Source of the DNA: Lentisphaerota bacterium
GTDB lineage: Bacteria; Verrucomicrobiota; Lentisphaeria; Victivallales; Victivallaceae
Assembly (NCBI GenBank): GCA_015061685.1
Contig: SUWD01000001.1
Location: 124,001 to 188,000 of the forward strand
DNA length: 64,000 nucleotides
Reading direction: 5' to 3'
Numbering within the stretch: position 1 is the first letter of the stretch; the number at the start of each line of letters is the position of its first letter. The translations under genes and the position numbers were made by a program. Shown piece after piece: positions 53,190 through 61,543 of the stretch. Below the pieces are notes generated by a model, which saw nothing but the letters and a program-made list of their open reading frames with translations, was not told where the DNA came from and ran no database searches.

Positions 53190-54194
53190 ATGGCGATTTT
53201 ATCAAACAAAGATGTCTTGAGAAAAAAAGAACGGAAATTTCTGCCGGATGTCATCCCATTGCCGGCACCATTTGTGATGTTCATTGAACCGACAAATATT
53301 TGCAATTTTGAATGTAAATTCTGTCCGACCGGCAATAAGGAACTGCTGAAAAACTGCAGCCGTCCCAACGGATTCATGCCGCTGGAGCTTTTCAAAAAAC
53401 TGGTCGATGATCTCAAAGAATTTCCGGAAAAAATAAAACTCATCAATTTGTGGAAAGACGGTGAATCTTTCCTCCATCCGGATTTTCCGGAAATGTGTCA
53501 ATATCTCGGACAGGCAAACGTAACGGAAAGATTTATTGCCAGAACCAATGGAACCAGACTTGACCCGGAATTCTGCAAAAAGATTATTGCCAGTGGAATA
53601 AATGAAATCGGTATTTCTGTTAAAGCTGTCAGTGATGAAAAATATTTCCAGCTGACCAGGAGAAAATTTTCCTATAAAAATCTGGTCAAACAAGTGGAAA
53701 AACTCTATGAAATCAGAGAAAATTGCCGGATATATGTAAAAATAATCGATGTGGATTTAAGCGAAGAAGAGAAAAAACGTTTTTACGATGATTTTTCCGG
53801 CATAAGCGATTTCTGCACCATTGAAAATCTCATGGGGTGGTCCGGAGATGTCTTTGACTTCAAACTGGGACATCAAGTCGATATTACACAAGGCGGAAGT
53901 ATTAAGAAAAACATTTCTGTCTGTACGCTTCCATTCACATCTCTTGCAATAAATCATAACGGTGGAGTTTCTGTTTGCTGTGCGGATTGGATGCATAAAA
54001 CAGTTGTAGGAAATGTGTATGCTGAATCGATATACAACATTTGGAACGGCCGTAAATTAAAAGATTTCCGGCTGATGCATCTGAAACATTGCAAATACAT
54101 AAATGAAGCTTGCAAAGTCTGTGATTTTATCGACCAAACAGCTGATTCAGTTGACGGTTACGAAGAAAAAATACAGAAAAATTTATTACAGTAG
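53190..54194 (+). CDS. Radical SAM/SPASM domain protein
   Basis: A 334-residue enzyme with the radical SAM motif EPTNICNFECKFCPTGNKE (C-x3-C-x2-C near residues 37-44) and a C-terminal Cys-rich SPASM region (VCTLPFTSLAINHNGGVSVCCADW...CKYINEACKVC) that would bind an auxiliary [4Fe-4S] cluster. Related enzymes oxidise alcohols, deaminate or epimerise sugars or modify peptides; in a glycan cluster, sugar alteration is likely but unproven. The ATG is 1 bp after the HAD stop. From here to about 56260 the sequence is richer in A+T. Confidence 0.85.
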   Translation: MAILSNKDVLRKKERKFLPDVIPLPAPFVMFIEPTNICNFECKFCPTGNKELLKNCSRPNGFMPLELFKKLVDDLKEFPEKIKLINLWKDGESFLHPDFPEMCQYLGQANVTERFIARTNGTRLDPEFCKKIIASGINEIGISVKAVSDEKYFQLTRRKFSYKNLVKQVEKLYEIRENCRIYVKIIDVDLSEEEKKRFYDDFSGISDFCTIENLMGWSGDVFDFKLGHQVDITQGGSIKKNISVCTLPFTSLAINHNGGVSVCCADWMHKTVVGNVYAESIYNIWNGRKLKDFRLMHLKHCKYINEACKVCDFIDQTADSVDGYEEKIQKNLLQ

Positions 54195-54247
54195 AAGATC
54201 GTCTCAAAATCATTCTGACAGTTATCTATTAAAAATGAAAGTTGAAT

Positions 54248-55189
54248 ATGAGCAGGAAAAAGATATCTATACACTCCGGAACTTTTAATGAAGAAAGTAA
54301 TATCAAAGAGTTTTATAGTCGTTTAAAAGCTGTTTTGGCTAAACATCCGGAATACGATTTTGAAATCATTATTGCCGATAACTTTTCTACAGATAATACT
54401 AGGGAAATTTTACGCAGCTTGGCATCGGAAGACCGATCATTAAAAATAATATTCAATGCTAATAATTTCGGTCCCACCCGTTCAGGCATGTATAACTTAA
54501 CACATCCGGAAATAAATTCCGATGCCTCTGTAATAATGGCATCGGATTTGCAAGACCCACCTGAAATGATTTCGGAATTCATCAAAAAATGGGAAGATGG
54601 ATATAAAGTTGTCTGCGGAATAAAAAATAAATCCAAAGAAAATTTCTTGATGTTTCAAATAAGAAAATTGTATTATTGGCTCTTGAAAAAATGTTCCGAT
54701 ACCGAACTTATTTCCAACTTTACCGGCTTCGGACTTTACGACCGCTGTTTTATGGATGCTTTGAAAAGATACAAAGATCCTTACCCTTACTTCCGCGGAC
54801 TCGTTTCCGAAATCGGTTTCAAACGCTGTGAAGTCACCTTTACCCAGGAAAAACGCAAAGGCGGTAGAAGTTCATACAACTTTTTCAGTTATTATGATTA
54901 TGCCATGACCGGTTTTGTCAACCATACCAAACTGCCTCTGCGTCTGGCGGTATTTTCCGGATTTTTCATCTCCTTTTTAAGTCTGCTTACCGCTCTGGGA
55001 TATTTCATCTACAAGCTATGCAACTGGGATAGCTTCCAAGTCGGCATGGCTCCGCTGGTGATCGGTCTATTTTTCTTCTCCGCCATCCAGTTGATCTTTA
55101 TCGGCATACTCGGCGAATATATCGGTGCAATCTACACGCAGGTAAAAAACAAGCCGCTGGTCATCGAAGAAGAACGAATAAATTTCTAA
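54248..55189 (+). CDS. Family 2 glycosyltransferase (GtrB/DPM1-like)
   Basis: A 313-residue membrane-linked GT2. The soluble part has ISIHSGTFNEESNIKEFYSRL, FEIIIADNFSTDNT, and the nucleotide/metal site VIMASDLQDPPEMISEF, followed by SYNFFSYYDYAMTGF. Two C-terminal membrane helices (about 230-250 and 265-290) match GtrB and polyprenyl-phosphate glucosyltransferases, which make undecaprenyl-phosphate sugar for envelope glycans. The ATG at 54248 is preferred over a TTG two codons earlier; the ribosome site is weak (GAAAG). It begins 54 bp after the radical SAM gene. Confidence 0.87.
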   Translation: MSRKKISIHSGTFNEESNIKEFYSRLKAVLAKHPEYDFEIIIADNFSTDNTREILRSLASEDRSLKIIFNANNFGPTRSGMYNLTHPEINSDASVIMASDLQDPPEMISEFIKKWEDGYKVVCGIKNKSKENFLMFQIRKLYYWLLKKCSDTELISNFTGFGLYDRCFMDALKRYKDPYPYFRGLVSEIGFKRCEVTFTQEKRKGGRSSYNFFSYYDYAMTGFVNHTKLPLRLAVFSGFFISFLSLLTALGYFIYKLCNWDSFQVGMAPLVIGLFFFSAIQLIFIGILGEYIGAIYTQVKNKPLVIEEERINF

Positions 55190-55209
55190 CGAACAATACA
55201 GGAGTATAT

Positions 55210-56262
55210 ATGAAAAAAGCAATCATTTACGGTGCCGGCAGAACCGGTAAAGTGATTTATGAAAAAGCCGTAGAGGCAAATATTGAAATCGTCACATTTA
55301 TCGACAATACCGTTTCGGGAGAACTTTTCGGCATTCCAGTCACAAGCGTATCTGATATTACAACTGATTTAAGCCGTGATATCCCGGTCATTCTCGCTTT
55401 GCATCATGAAGTACATACTGCAGCTGAAAGTATGTCTGCAAAAGGATTCAAAAATTTGGTAACGATTTCCGGCTTCAATATCACTTTATGCCGCTCCGGG
55501 TGTATACCAATTGATTTGGTCCCGGTTTGTGACCCAGCACTCTTAAAAGATGATACAGATAAAATAAATGCTGCCAAATCACTTTTCGCTGATAAAAGAA
55601 GTTTGGAAATTTTTCAGCATTACATAGAATATTTGCAATACGGCAGGCTTGATGATCTTGAACGACGCGATCCGGGAGTTATGTATTATCCAGAAAACCG
55701 TCCTTTCCAACTCACAGGTGAGATAACGATGGCAGATTGCGGTGCATTTACCGGAGATGCAATAATACCGCTGATTCCCTTGATCAACTTTAAAAGAATA
55801 TATGCTTTTGATCCTGATCCTATGGTCGCTGAAGAATTGGAACAAAATTTAAGCCGGTTTAATAATCTGTCTTTTAAGATAATCAAAGCCGGTGTAGGTA
55901 TCCGGGATGAGAAATTATTTTTCCAGCCGGATGGTTCCGGCAGGGGTACTGTTATTGAGAACGGTGGTTTTGAAATTGATGTTGTTACCCTTGATAATGT
56001 TTTCAAAGATAATAAAGTCGATTTTATTAAAATGGATATTGAAGGTGCCGAAATTCAGGCACTTAAAGGTGCGGAAAAGATTATTAAACGGGATATGCCG
56101 TTATTGGAAATTTGCGTGTATCACAGATGGGGCGATTTCTGGAATATACCACTGCTGATACATCAAATCAATCCTCAATATTCAATTTACCTGCGGTGCA
56201 ATGATGACAGTTTCCACGATACGGTATGTTGTGCGGTGCCGGAACGTTACAAAAATTTTTAA
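55210..56262 (+). CDS. FkbM family methyltransferase
   Basis: A 350-residue protein. The N-terminal third has a Rossmann-like start IIYGAGRTGKVIYEKA and a strand/loop pattern of a nucleotide-binding fold; the C-terminal half is a SAM methyltransferase of the FkbM type (MADCGAFTGDAIIPLIP, YAFDPDPMVAEELEQNL, VDFIKMDIEGAEIQALKGAEK). FkbM enzymes O-methylate sugars. In this cluster it may methylate a glycan residue or the branched sugar. Codon use is AT-rich like its neighbours. AGGAG lies 9 bp before the ATG. Confidence 0.85.
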   Translation: MKKAIIYGAGRTGKVIYEKAVEANIEIVTFIDNTVSGELFGIPVTSVSDITTDLSRDIPVILALHHEVHTAAESMSAKGFKNLVTISGFNITLCRSGCIPIDLVPVCDPALLKDDTDKINAAKSLFADKRSLEIFQHYIEYLQYGRLDDLERRDPGVMYYPENRPFQLTGEITMADCGAFTGDAIIPLIPLINFKRIYAFDPDPMVAEELEQNLSRFNNLSFKIIKAGVGIRDEKLFFQPDGSGRGTVIENGGFEIDVVTLDNVFKDNKVDFIKMDIEGAEIQALKGAEKIIKRDMPLLEICVYHRWGDFWNIPLLIHQINPQYSIYLRCNDDSFHDTVCCAVPERYKNF

Positions 56263-56277
56263 TCGTAAACCAATAAC

Positions 56278-57189
56278 ATGAAAAAAATTCTGCTGACCGG
56301 AGGAACCGGATTTTTCGGCAAAAGCATTCTCGATATGTTCAAACGGGGAAATCTTGCCGGATATGATTTTACCATCCTTTCCCGCAACCCGGAAAAGTTT
56401 TTGCAGAATTTTCCGGAATTCAACGGTCTTGACGGAGTATCTTTCATTACCGGAGATGTCCGTACTTTTGATGCTTCCGGCTCCTTTGATGCGATGATTC
56501 TGGGAGCTACCCCGGCGGCAGCAGCAGTTCCGGATGAGGAAATGCGTTCCATCATCATCGACGGCACCATCAATTCTCTGAAAATCGCCCGTAAATGCGG
56601 AGTGAAAAAACTCCTTTTCATCAGTTCCGGAGCCGTTTACGGCAGACAAACTGTTTCCCATGTCCCGGAAACTGCCGAATGCCGCCCGGTAACAGCTTAC
56701 GGGATCGCCAAACTGGAGGCGGAAAAACTCTGCTTTTCCTCCGGCATCCCCGCCGTTGCTGCCCGGTGTTTCGCTTTCACCGGCAAATACCTTGACCGCC
56801 ATATCCACTTCGCCATCGGCAACTTCATCGCCGATGCTCTTGCCGGAAATGAAATCATCATCAAAGGCGACGGAACTCCTATGCGTTCATACCTTTACGC
56901 CGACGATCTGGTCGTCTGGCTCTTTAATCTGCTGGAAAGAGGAATCCCCGGAATTTCTTACAATGTCGGCAGCGATAAAGCTCTGTCCATTGCTGAATTG
57001 GCACAAACTGTCGCAGCTGTCCTCGCTCCGCAGCTCCCCATAAGAATAATGCAAACTCCGGTACCGGGAAACCGGGGGATCCCCTACGTCCCGGATATAA
57101 CGCTTTCCAGAAATTCCGGTCTGATCTGCGAAACAACCGACCTTGCAAGTGCCATCAAATTATCCGCACTCCCGGCTTCTTTTCAATAA
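56278..57189 (+). CDS. NAD-dependent epimerase/dehydratase (possible 4-keto sugar reductase)
   Basis: A 303-residue extended SDR with the Rossmann motif ILLTGGTGFFGKSIL, an FISSGAVYG active-site Ser/Thr region and TAYGIAKLEAEKLCF (Tyr and Lys). Length and motifs fit NAD-dependent epimerases/dehydratases such as RfbJ (abequose synthase) or YerF, which reduce 4-keto sugars at the end of the CDP-3,6-dideoxyhexose pathways. It ends the cluster, where a final reductase is expected. Epimerase activity cannot be ruled out. The codon use is back to the GC-richer style of the 46.8-53.2 kb genes. Confidence 0.78.
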   Translation: MKKILLTGGTGFFGKSILDMFKRGNLAGYDFTILSRNPEKFLQNFPEFNGLDGVSFITGDVRTFDASGSFDAMILGATPAAAAVPDEEMRSIIIDGTINSLKIARKCGVKKLLFISSGAVYGRQTVSHVPETAECRPVTAYGIAKLEAEKLCFSSGIPAVAARCFAFTGKYLDRHIHFAIGNFIADALAGNEIIIKGDGTPMRSYLYADDLVVWLFNLLERGIPGISYNVGSDKALSIAELAQTVAAVLAPQLPIRIMQTPVPGNRGIPYVPDITLSRNSGLICETTDLASAIKLSALPASFQ

Positions 57190-57216
57190 CCGTCATCGTA
57201 AAGCAGAAAACAAAAA

Positions 57217-57260
57217 ATGGGGCTGTTGCAAAACCTCATAAAGGTAAGCAGCAGCCCCAT
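57217..57260 (-). terminator. Terminator at the end of the queC operon
   Basis: Minus strand: ATGGGGCTGCTGC arm, loop, GCAACAGCCCCAT arm, then TTTTTTG. The rfb cluster converges on it from the other side. Confidence 0.8.
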
Positions 57261-57263
57261 CTT

Positions 57264-57938
57264 CTATTTTACATAGCTTGTGGGATCTGCGATCCCGGAA
57301 TCAATGAAGCCCTGATGCCGTAACCGGCAGCTGTCGCATTTGCCGCAGCTTCTGCCTTCGCTGTCCGGGTCATAGCAGCTGGTGGTAAGAGAATAATCCA
57401 CGCCGAGAGAGGAACCGAGTTTGATAATATCCGCTTTGGAAAGATTCTGCAAAGGCGTATGGATATGCCACTGCCAACCGTCATCAACAGCACACGTCCC
57501 CAATCGTGCAGTTTCAGCAAAGGAACTGATGAATTGGGCCCGGCAGTCCGGGTAATTGGAGTAATCAATGCTGTTGACCCCGATGAAAATATCTCTGGCT
57601 CCGATCACTTCACCCCAGGATGCCGCCAGAGAGAGAAATACCAGATTGCGGGCGGGGACGTAAGTTACCGGGACGGTTTTGCCGACACCCTCTTTGGGGA
57701 CATCCAGCGAATCATCGGTCAATGCCGATCCTCCCCACTGCCGCAGATCGATTTCAAATACCCGGTGTTCTTTTGCTCCCATCGACCGGGATAAAAGCTG
57801 TGAAGCAGTCAATTCATTCCGGTGCCTCTGACCGTAATCAAAGCTCATGGTGTAACACTCAAATCCGGCATCTTTTGCCACAGCCAGACAAGTTGCGGAA
57901 TCCAATCCGCCGCTTAAAAGAACGATTGCTTTTTTCAT
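57264..57938 (-). CDS. queC: 7-cyano-7-deazaguanine synthase
   Basis: A 224-residue ATP-dependent enzyme converting CDG to preQ0 in queuosine synthesis. The PP-loop is [13 protein letters not shown] (residues 7-19), and the zinc site is [24 protein letters not shown] near the C-terminus. Other markers are [21 protein letters not shown] and [14 protein letters not shown]. Length is normal. It lies 3 bp after queE and is followed by a terminator. Confidence 0.97.
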   Translation of the reverse strand: MKKAIVLLSGGLDSATCLAVAKDAGFECYTMSFDYGQRHRNELTASQLLSRSMGAKEHRVFEIDLRQWGGSALTDDSLDVPKEGVGKTVPVTYVPARNLVFLSLAASWGEVIGARDIFIGVNSIDYSNYPDCRAQFISSFAETARLGTCAVDDGWQWHIHTPLQNLSKADIIKLGSSLGVDYSLTTSCYDPDSEGRSCGKCDSCRLRHQGFIDSGIADPTSYVK

Positions 57939-57941
57939 GAT

Positions 57942-58580
57942 TCAAACTCCTTTGCGGTCGCCCCAGATAAGTTTGTGCATCTGCAGCTGCATCCGCACCG
58001 GCTTACCGGATCCGATCACCCATTGTGCCAATTCGTCGAAATTCACTTTGCCCCAGACCGGAGAAAAGATCAGATTTGCGGTTTTCCCGGTCAGTGAAAA
58101 GCGGTCGATCACAGAGATCGCCCAATCAAAGTCATCCCGGCTGGAAACGACAAATTTGACCTCATCATGCGGAACAAGCAAACTGTAATTGTCGAAACAA
58201 TTCTTTTCTGCCATGCCGGAATCCGGAGTTTTGCAGTCCAAAATCTTCCTGACCTTTGCCGGGACTTTAGCAATGCTCAAAGATCCATTGGTTTCCAGAA
58301 GCACTTCCATACCGCTGTCGAGCAGTTTCTGCAGTAAAAGCGGTGTTTCCGGATGGATGAGCGGTTCGCCGCCGGTAACTTCGACCAAACCGGTTCCGGA
58401 GGATAATGCGGCATTGACCAGCTCATCCACGCTTTTTTCTTCCCCACCCTGCCATGCGTAGGCGGTATCACAATAATTGCACCGCAGATTGCATCCGGCA
58501 AGACGGATAAAGAAACACCTTCTTCCGGCGTGGGTGGATTCTCCCTGGATACTGGTGAAAATTTCAATTACCGGCAGCAT
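57942..58580 (-). CDS. queE: 7-carboxy-7-deazaguanine synthase
   Basis: A 212-residue radical SAM enzyme converting CPH4 to CDG. It has IFTSIQGESTHAGRRCFFIRLAGCNLRCNYCDTAYAW with the C-x3-C-x2-C motif (residues 30-37), then VEVTGGEPL and LLETNGS. It contains the short QueE-type core with no added cluster. Located between queD (6 bp upstream) and queC. It needs flavodoxin or ferredoxin; a ferredoxin gene is at 29021-29191. Confidence 0.96.
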   Translation of the reverse strand: MLPVIEIFTSIQGESTHAGRRCFFIRLAGCNLRCNYCDTAYAWQGGEEKSVDELVNAALSSGTGLVEVTGGEPLIHPETPLLLQKLLDSGMEVLLETNGSLSIAKVPAKVRKILDCKTPDSGMAEKNCFDNYSLLVPHDEVKFVVSSRDDFDWAISVIDRFSLTGKTANLIFSPVWGKVNFDELAQWVIGSGKPVRMQLQMHKLIWGDRKGV

Positions 58581-58586
58581 TTGGCA

Positions 58587-58955
58587 TTACTCACTGTAAG
58601 TCAGTCTTGAAGAAGCTGATTCCCCGATCCGCACTCTGGCGACTTTGACATTGCCGTCATTGAGCAATTCGCTCATTTTGCGGTAGATCGTCCGGGCGAG
58701 GACTTCACTGGTGGGGTTGATATCTTTGAAATCCGGTAATTCAGACAAGTTGTGATGATCGTAAGGTGCGATCACCTCATCCAATGCGGCTTTCAATTTT
58801 TTGAAATCCAAAGCGATCCCGACCTCATTGAGCGAATCTGCCTGGACCGTGACGGTTACTTCATAGTTATGCCCGTGGAGATTGCGGCAATCACCGTCAT
58901 AACCTTTGAGCTGATGTGCAGCGGAAAACATCCGGTCGATCTCTATTTCAAACAT
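58587..58955 (-). CDS. queD: 6-carboxy-5,6,7,8-tetrahydropterin synthase
   Basis: A 122-residue PTPS-fold enzyme making 6-carboxytetrahydropterin from dihydroneopterin triphosphate. Zinc-site His residues are seen in FSAAHQL and LHGHNY, and the catalytic Cys in GDCRNLHGHNYEV. DHHNL and PTSEVLART are further family markers. The ATG at 58955 follows GAGGTGCAAGC; the longer frame upstream is not needed. It opens the que operon, and serC lies upstream behind a terminator. Confidence 0.95.
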   Translation of the reverse strand: MFEIEIDRMFSAAHQLKGYDGDCRNLHGHNYEVTVTVQADSLNEVGIALDFKKLKAALDEVIAPYDHHNLSELPDFKDINPTSEVLARTIYRKMSELLNDGNVKVARVRIGESASSRLTYSE

Positions 58956-58988
58956 GCTTGCACCTCTTTGTATTATAAAACTACAAAA

Positions 58989-59019
58989 GCTTTCCGGAGA
59001 CAAACCATCCCCGGAAAGC
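58989..59019 (-). terminator. Hairpin between serC and queD, likely terminator
   Basis: Minus strand: GCTTTCCGG arm (59019-59011), 13-nt loop, CCGGAAAGC arm (58997-58989), followed by TTTTGTAGTTTT. It probably ends serC transcripts and allows partial read-through into the que genes. Confidence 0.7.
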
Positions 59020-59045
59020 ACTTTGCACTCAATTCAGAAATATGC

Positions 59046-60128
59046 TCAGCGATTGGCACATTCAAATTTCTTCATGAAGTCGATCAGAGCCTGAACGCCC
59101 TCAACCGGCATGGCATTGTAGATGCTGGCACGGCAGCCGCCGACGAGACGGTGACCTTTGAGCTGGGTCAGACCGCAGGCGTTGGCTTCGGAAACGAATT
59201 TGGCATCCAATTCATCGCTGGGGGTACGGAAAACGACATTCATGCGGGAACGGTCAGCTTTGGCGACCGGGCTGGCATAGAAGGAGCTTTCATCGAGGAA
59301 GTCGTAAAGCATTTTGGCTTTTTCGTTGTTGTGTTTCTCGATTGCAGCGATACCGCCGTTTTCTTTGAGCCAGTCGGTGATCAGAGCGAGAATATAGATC
59401 GCAAAGGTCGGCGGAGTGTTGAACATGCTTCCTTCGTTGATGTAGGTGGAGTAGCGGAGCATGGTCGGCACTTTGCTCTCGTCGGTACGGGCGGCGAGAT
59501 CTTTGCGGATGATGACCAGAGCGACACCGGCGGGACCGATATTTTTCTGGGCACCGGCATAGATCATGCCGAAGTTGTTGACATCAAAAGTACGGGACAT
59601 GATATCGCTGGACATATCAGCGATCAGCGGCACACCGGCAGGAGCGGTGGGCAGATCGATGTACTGGGTACCGGCGATGGTGTTGTTGCTGGTGATGTGC
59701 ATGTAAGCGGCACCGGGGGTCATTTTCCACTCGGCAACAGCAGGGATGTGATCATATTTGTCATCACGGGAAGAAGCGACGATGTTGACATTACCGAACA
59801 TTTTGGCTTCTTTGGCAGCTTTATTGCTCCAGACGCCGGTATCGACATAATCAGCGGTACCGCCATTGAGCAAATTCATGGCGAGCATGGCGAACTGCAT
59901 ACTGGCACCGCCCTGAATGAAGCAGACAGCGTAATCATCGGAGATGTTGAGCAATTCACGGACGTTAGCTTCGGCACGGTCGATGACCGGCTGGAAGAAT
60001 TTGCCGCGGTGGGAAAGTTCCAGAATACCGCTGCCGCTGCCCTGGAAATCGATAAATTCAGCTTGAGCCTTACGCATTACGGCTTCCGGAAGCATGGCCG
60101 GACCGGCGGAGAAGTTGTAAATTTTCAT
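59046..60128 (-). CDS. serC: Phosphoserine aminotransferase
   Basis: A 360-residue PLP enzyme converting 3-phosphohydroxypyruvate to phosphoserine, also used in PLP synthesis. It starts MKIYNFSAGPAMLPEAVM, has FIQGGASMQFAMLAMNL, ADMSSDIMSR and the PLP-lysine block YAGAQKNIGPAG (Lys near 192), and SMFNTPPTFAIYIL. Length is exactly typical. The ATG at 60128 is preceded by AAGGG; upstream in-frame codons lack support. Promoter TTGCAA-16-TATATT lies about 70 bp upstream, so it is a single-gene unit. Confidence 0.97.
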   Translation of the reverse strand: MKIYNFSAGPAMLPEAVMRKAQAEFIDFQGSGSGILELSHRGKFFQPVIDRAEANVRELLNISDDYAVCFIQGGASMQFAMLAMNLLNGGTADYVDTGVWSNKAAKEAKMFGNVNIVASSRDDKYDHIPAVAEWKMTPGAAYMHITSNNTIAGTQYIDLPTAPAGVPLIADMSSDIMSRTFDVNNFGMIYAGAQKNIGPAGVALVIIRKDLAARTDESKVPTMLRYSTYINEGSMFNTPPTFAIYILALITDWLKENGGIAAIEKHNNEKAKMLYDFLDESSFYASPVAKADRSRMNVVFRTPSDELDAKFVSEANACGLTQLKGHRLVGGCRASIYNAMPVEGVQALIDFMKKFECANR

Positions 60129-60196
60129 CCTTTTTACCCTTTGACTTGTGCCGGAAACCATATCCGGCATCTGGTTATGGTGTTTGATATTTCAAT

Positions 60197-60224
60197 AATA
60201 TACACCACAAATCGTATTTTGCAA
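60197..60224 (-). promoter_or_regulatory. Promoter of serC
   Basis: Minus strand: TTGCAA (60219-60224), 16-bp spacer, TATATT (60197-60202), about 65 bp upstream of the ATG. Confidence 0.6.
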
Positions 60225-60386
60225 GAAAAAACTGCCGGTCAGAGAGGAATATTTCCCCGTTGTGCCTTGTAAAACTAAACGCAACCCCTGAAAGGATTAT
60301 TGATTGCATTTAATCTGACAAACTTGCGTTTGACTTTGTCAAGTGACTAAAAAATCGCAGATATCCAACCACCTTTGTGGAAACAT
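60225..60386. other. Gene-free stretch between the S10-operon terminator and serC
   Basis: No gene seen. It holds a long-range inverted repeat AAACGCAA...TTGCGTTT (60277-60331), possibly part of an RNA end or a protein-binding site. No rplV-like reading frame is here. Confidence 0.4.
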
Positions 60387-60419
60387 AAAAAGAGCTGCCG
60401 CAAATGCAGCAGCTCTTTT
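60387..60419 (-). terminator. Terminator directly after rpsS
   Basis: AAAAGAGCTGC arm (60387-60397), loop with GCAAATGC, GCAGCTCTTTT arm (60409-60419); on the minus strand it is followed by T residues and lies 16 bp after the rpsS stop. It marks the end of the S10 operon here. Its loop shares GCAAATGC with the terminator at 2953-2999. Confidence 0.85.
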
Positions 60420-60435
60420 GTACACGGTAGATAAA

Positions 60436-60702
60436 TTACTTACCGGAGACCACACCGTGGACTTTGAATACACGGGTCGGGACAAATTCGCCGAGCTTGT
60501 GGCCAACCATGTTTTCGGTAACGAAGACCGGCACGAAGGTTTTGCCATTATGCACATTGAAGGTATGTCCGACAAAGTCCGGAATGATCAGAGAACGCCG
60601 GGACCAGGTTTTGATCGGGGTCTTGTTGGCGAGGTTCATCTTTTCGACTTTGTCGATCAGATACTGATCCACAAAAGGACCTTTTTTGATGGATCTGGGC
60701 AT
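60436..60702 (-). CDS. rpsS: 30S ribosomal protein S19
   Basis: An 88-residue protein binding the head of the small subunit with S13. It starts [19 protein letters not shown] and has [23 protein letters not shown] and [13 protein letters not shown], all standard. Its ATG overlaps the rplB stop by one base (TAATG), showing translational coupling. It is the last gene before a terminator; rplV normally follows. Confidence 0.98.
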   Translation of the reverse strand: MPRSIKKGPFVDQYLIDKVEKMNLANKTPIKTWSRRSLIIPDFVGHTFNVHNGKTFVPVFVTENMVGHKLGEFVPTRVFKVHGVVSGK

Positions 60703-61529
60703 TACTTCTTCCTCCGTTCAACGATGAATTTCTTTGAACCTTTTTTCGGATTGCGGGTACGTTTACCTTTGGCAAGTTTGCCCCAGGGTGAAACGGGATG
60801 ACCGCCGCCGGACTCACGACCTTCACCACCACCCATCGGATGGTCGACCGGGTTCTGAGCGACACCACGGACGTGAGGACGGAAACCTTTGTAACGTTTT
60901 TTACCGGCTTTACCGAGTTTGGTATTCATCAGATCGAGGTTGCCGATCTGACCGATCATAGCACGGCAGTTGACATGCAGCATCCGGACTTCACCGGAGG
61001 GCAGTTTGACCTGTGCATAGAGTTCTTCTTTACCACGGAGAGTGGCGACCTGACCGGCGGAACGGACCAATTTGGCACCGGCACCGGGCTGCATTTCGAT
61101 GCAGCAGATCTCGATACCCACGGGGATATCTTTCAGCTTCAGCCAGTTACCGGGTTTGAGTTCAGCTTTGGGGCCATTCATGACCACATCGCCGACTTTC
61201 AAACCGACGGGAGCGAGGATGTAAGCTTTTTCGCCGTCAACGTAGGAAATCAGAGCGATATTGGCGGTACGGTTGGGATCGTATTCGATAGAAACGACTT
61301 TTGCCGCGACGCCTTCTTTATTACGGTTGAAGTCAACCATACGGTAGCAGCGTTTGTTGCCGGCACCACGGAAACGGGTGGTGATCCGTCCCTGGTTGTT
61401 ACGGCCGCCGCTGGATTTTTTACCTTTGAGCAAACCCTTGAACGGTGCGACCTTGGTCAATTCGCCGTTATCGACGACAGACATGTTGCGCCGTGAGGGA
61501 GTCGTCGGATTGTAACTTTTGATAGCCAT
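60702..61529 (-). CDS. rplB: 50S ribosomal protein L2
   Basis: A 275-residue core protein near the peptidyl-transferase centre. It starts [18 protein letters not shown] and contains [22 protein letters not shown] and the conserved loop [22 protein letters not shown] with the important His. The C-terminal [16 protein letters not shown] is standard. It follows rplW by 14 bp. Confidence 0.98.
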   Translation of the reverse strand: MAIKSYNPTTPSRRNMSVVDNGELTKVAPFKGLLKGKKSSGGRNNQGRITTRFRGAGNKRCYRMVDFNRNKEGVAAKVVSIEYDPNRTANIALISYVDGEKAYILAPVGLKVGDVVMNGPKAELKPGNWLKLKDIPVGIEICCIEMQPGAGAKLVRSAGQVATLRGKEELYAQVKLPSGEVRMLHVNCRAMIGQIGNLDLMNTKLGKAGKKRYKGFRPHVRGVAQNPVDHPMGGGEGRESGGGHPVSPWGKLAKGKRTRNPKKGSKKFIVERRKK

Positions 61530-61543
61530 TGTCGTAAACTCCC

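Noticed and set aside
58956..59045. preQ1 riboswitch upstream of queD
   Set aside because: I looked for the short pseudoknot pattern with a CTAAAA-type tail and see only a terminator-like hairpin.
58752..60272. 506-residue plus-strand frame
   Set aside because: Antisense to serC and queD, both unmistakable.
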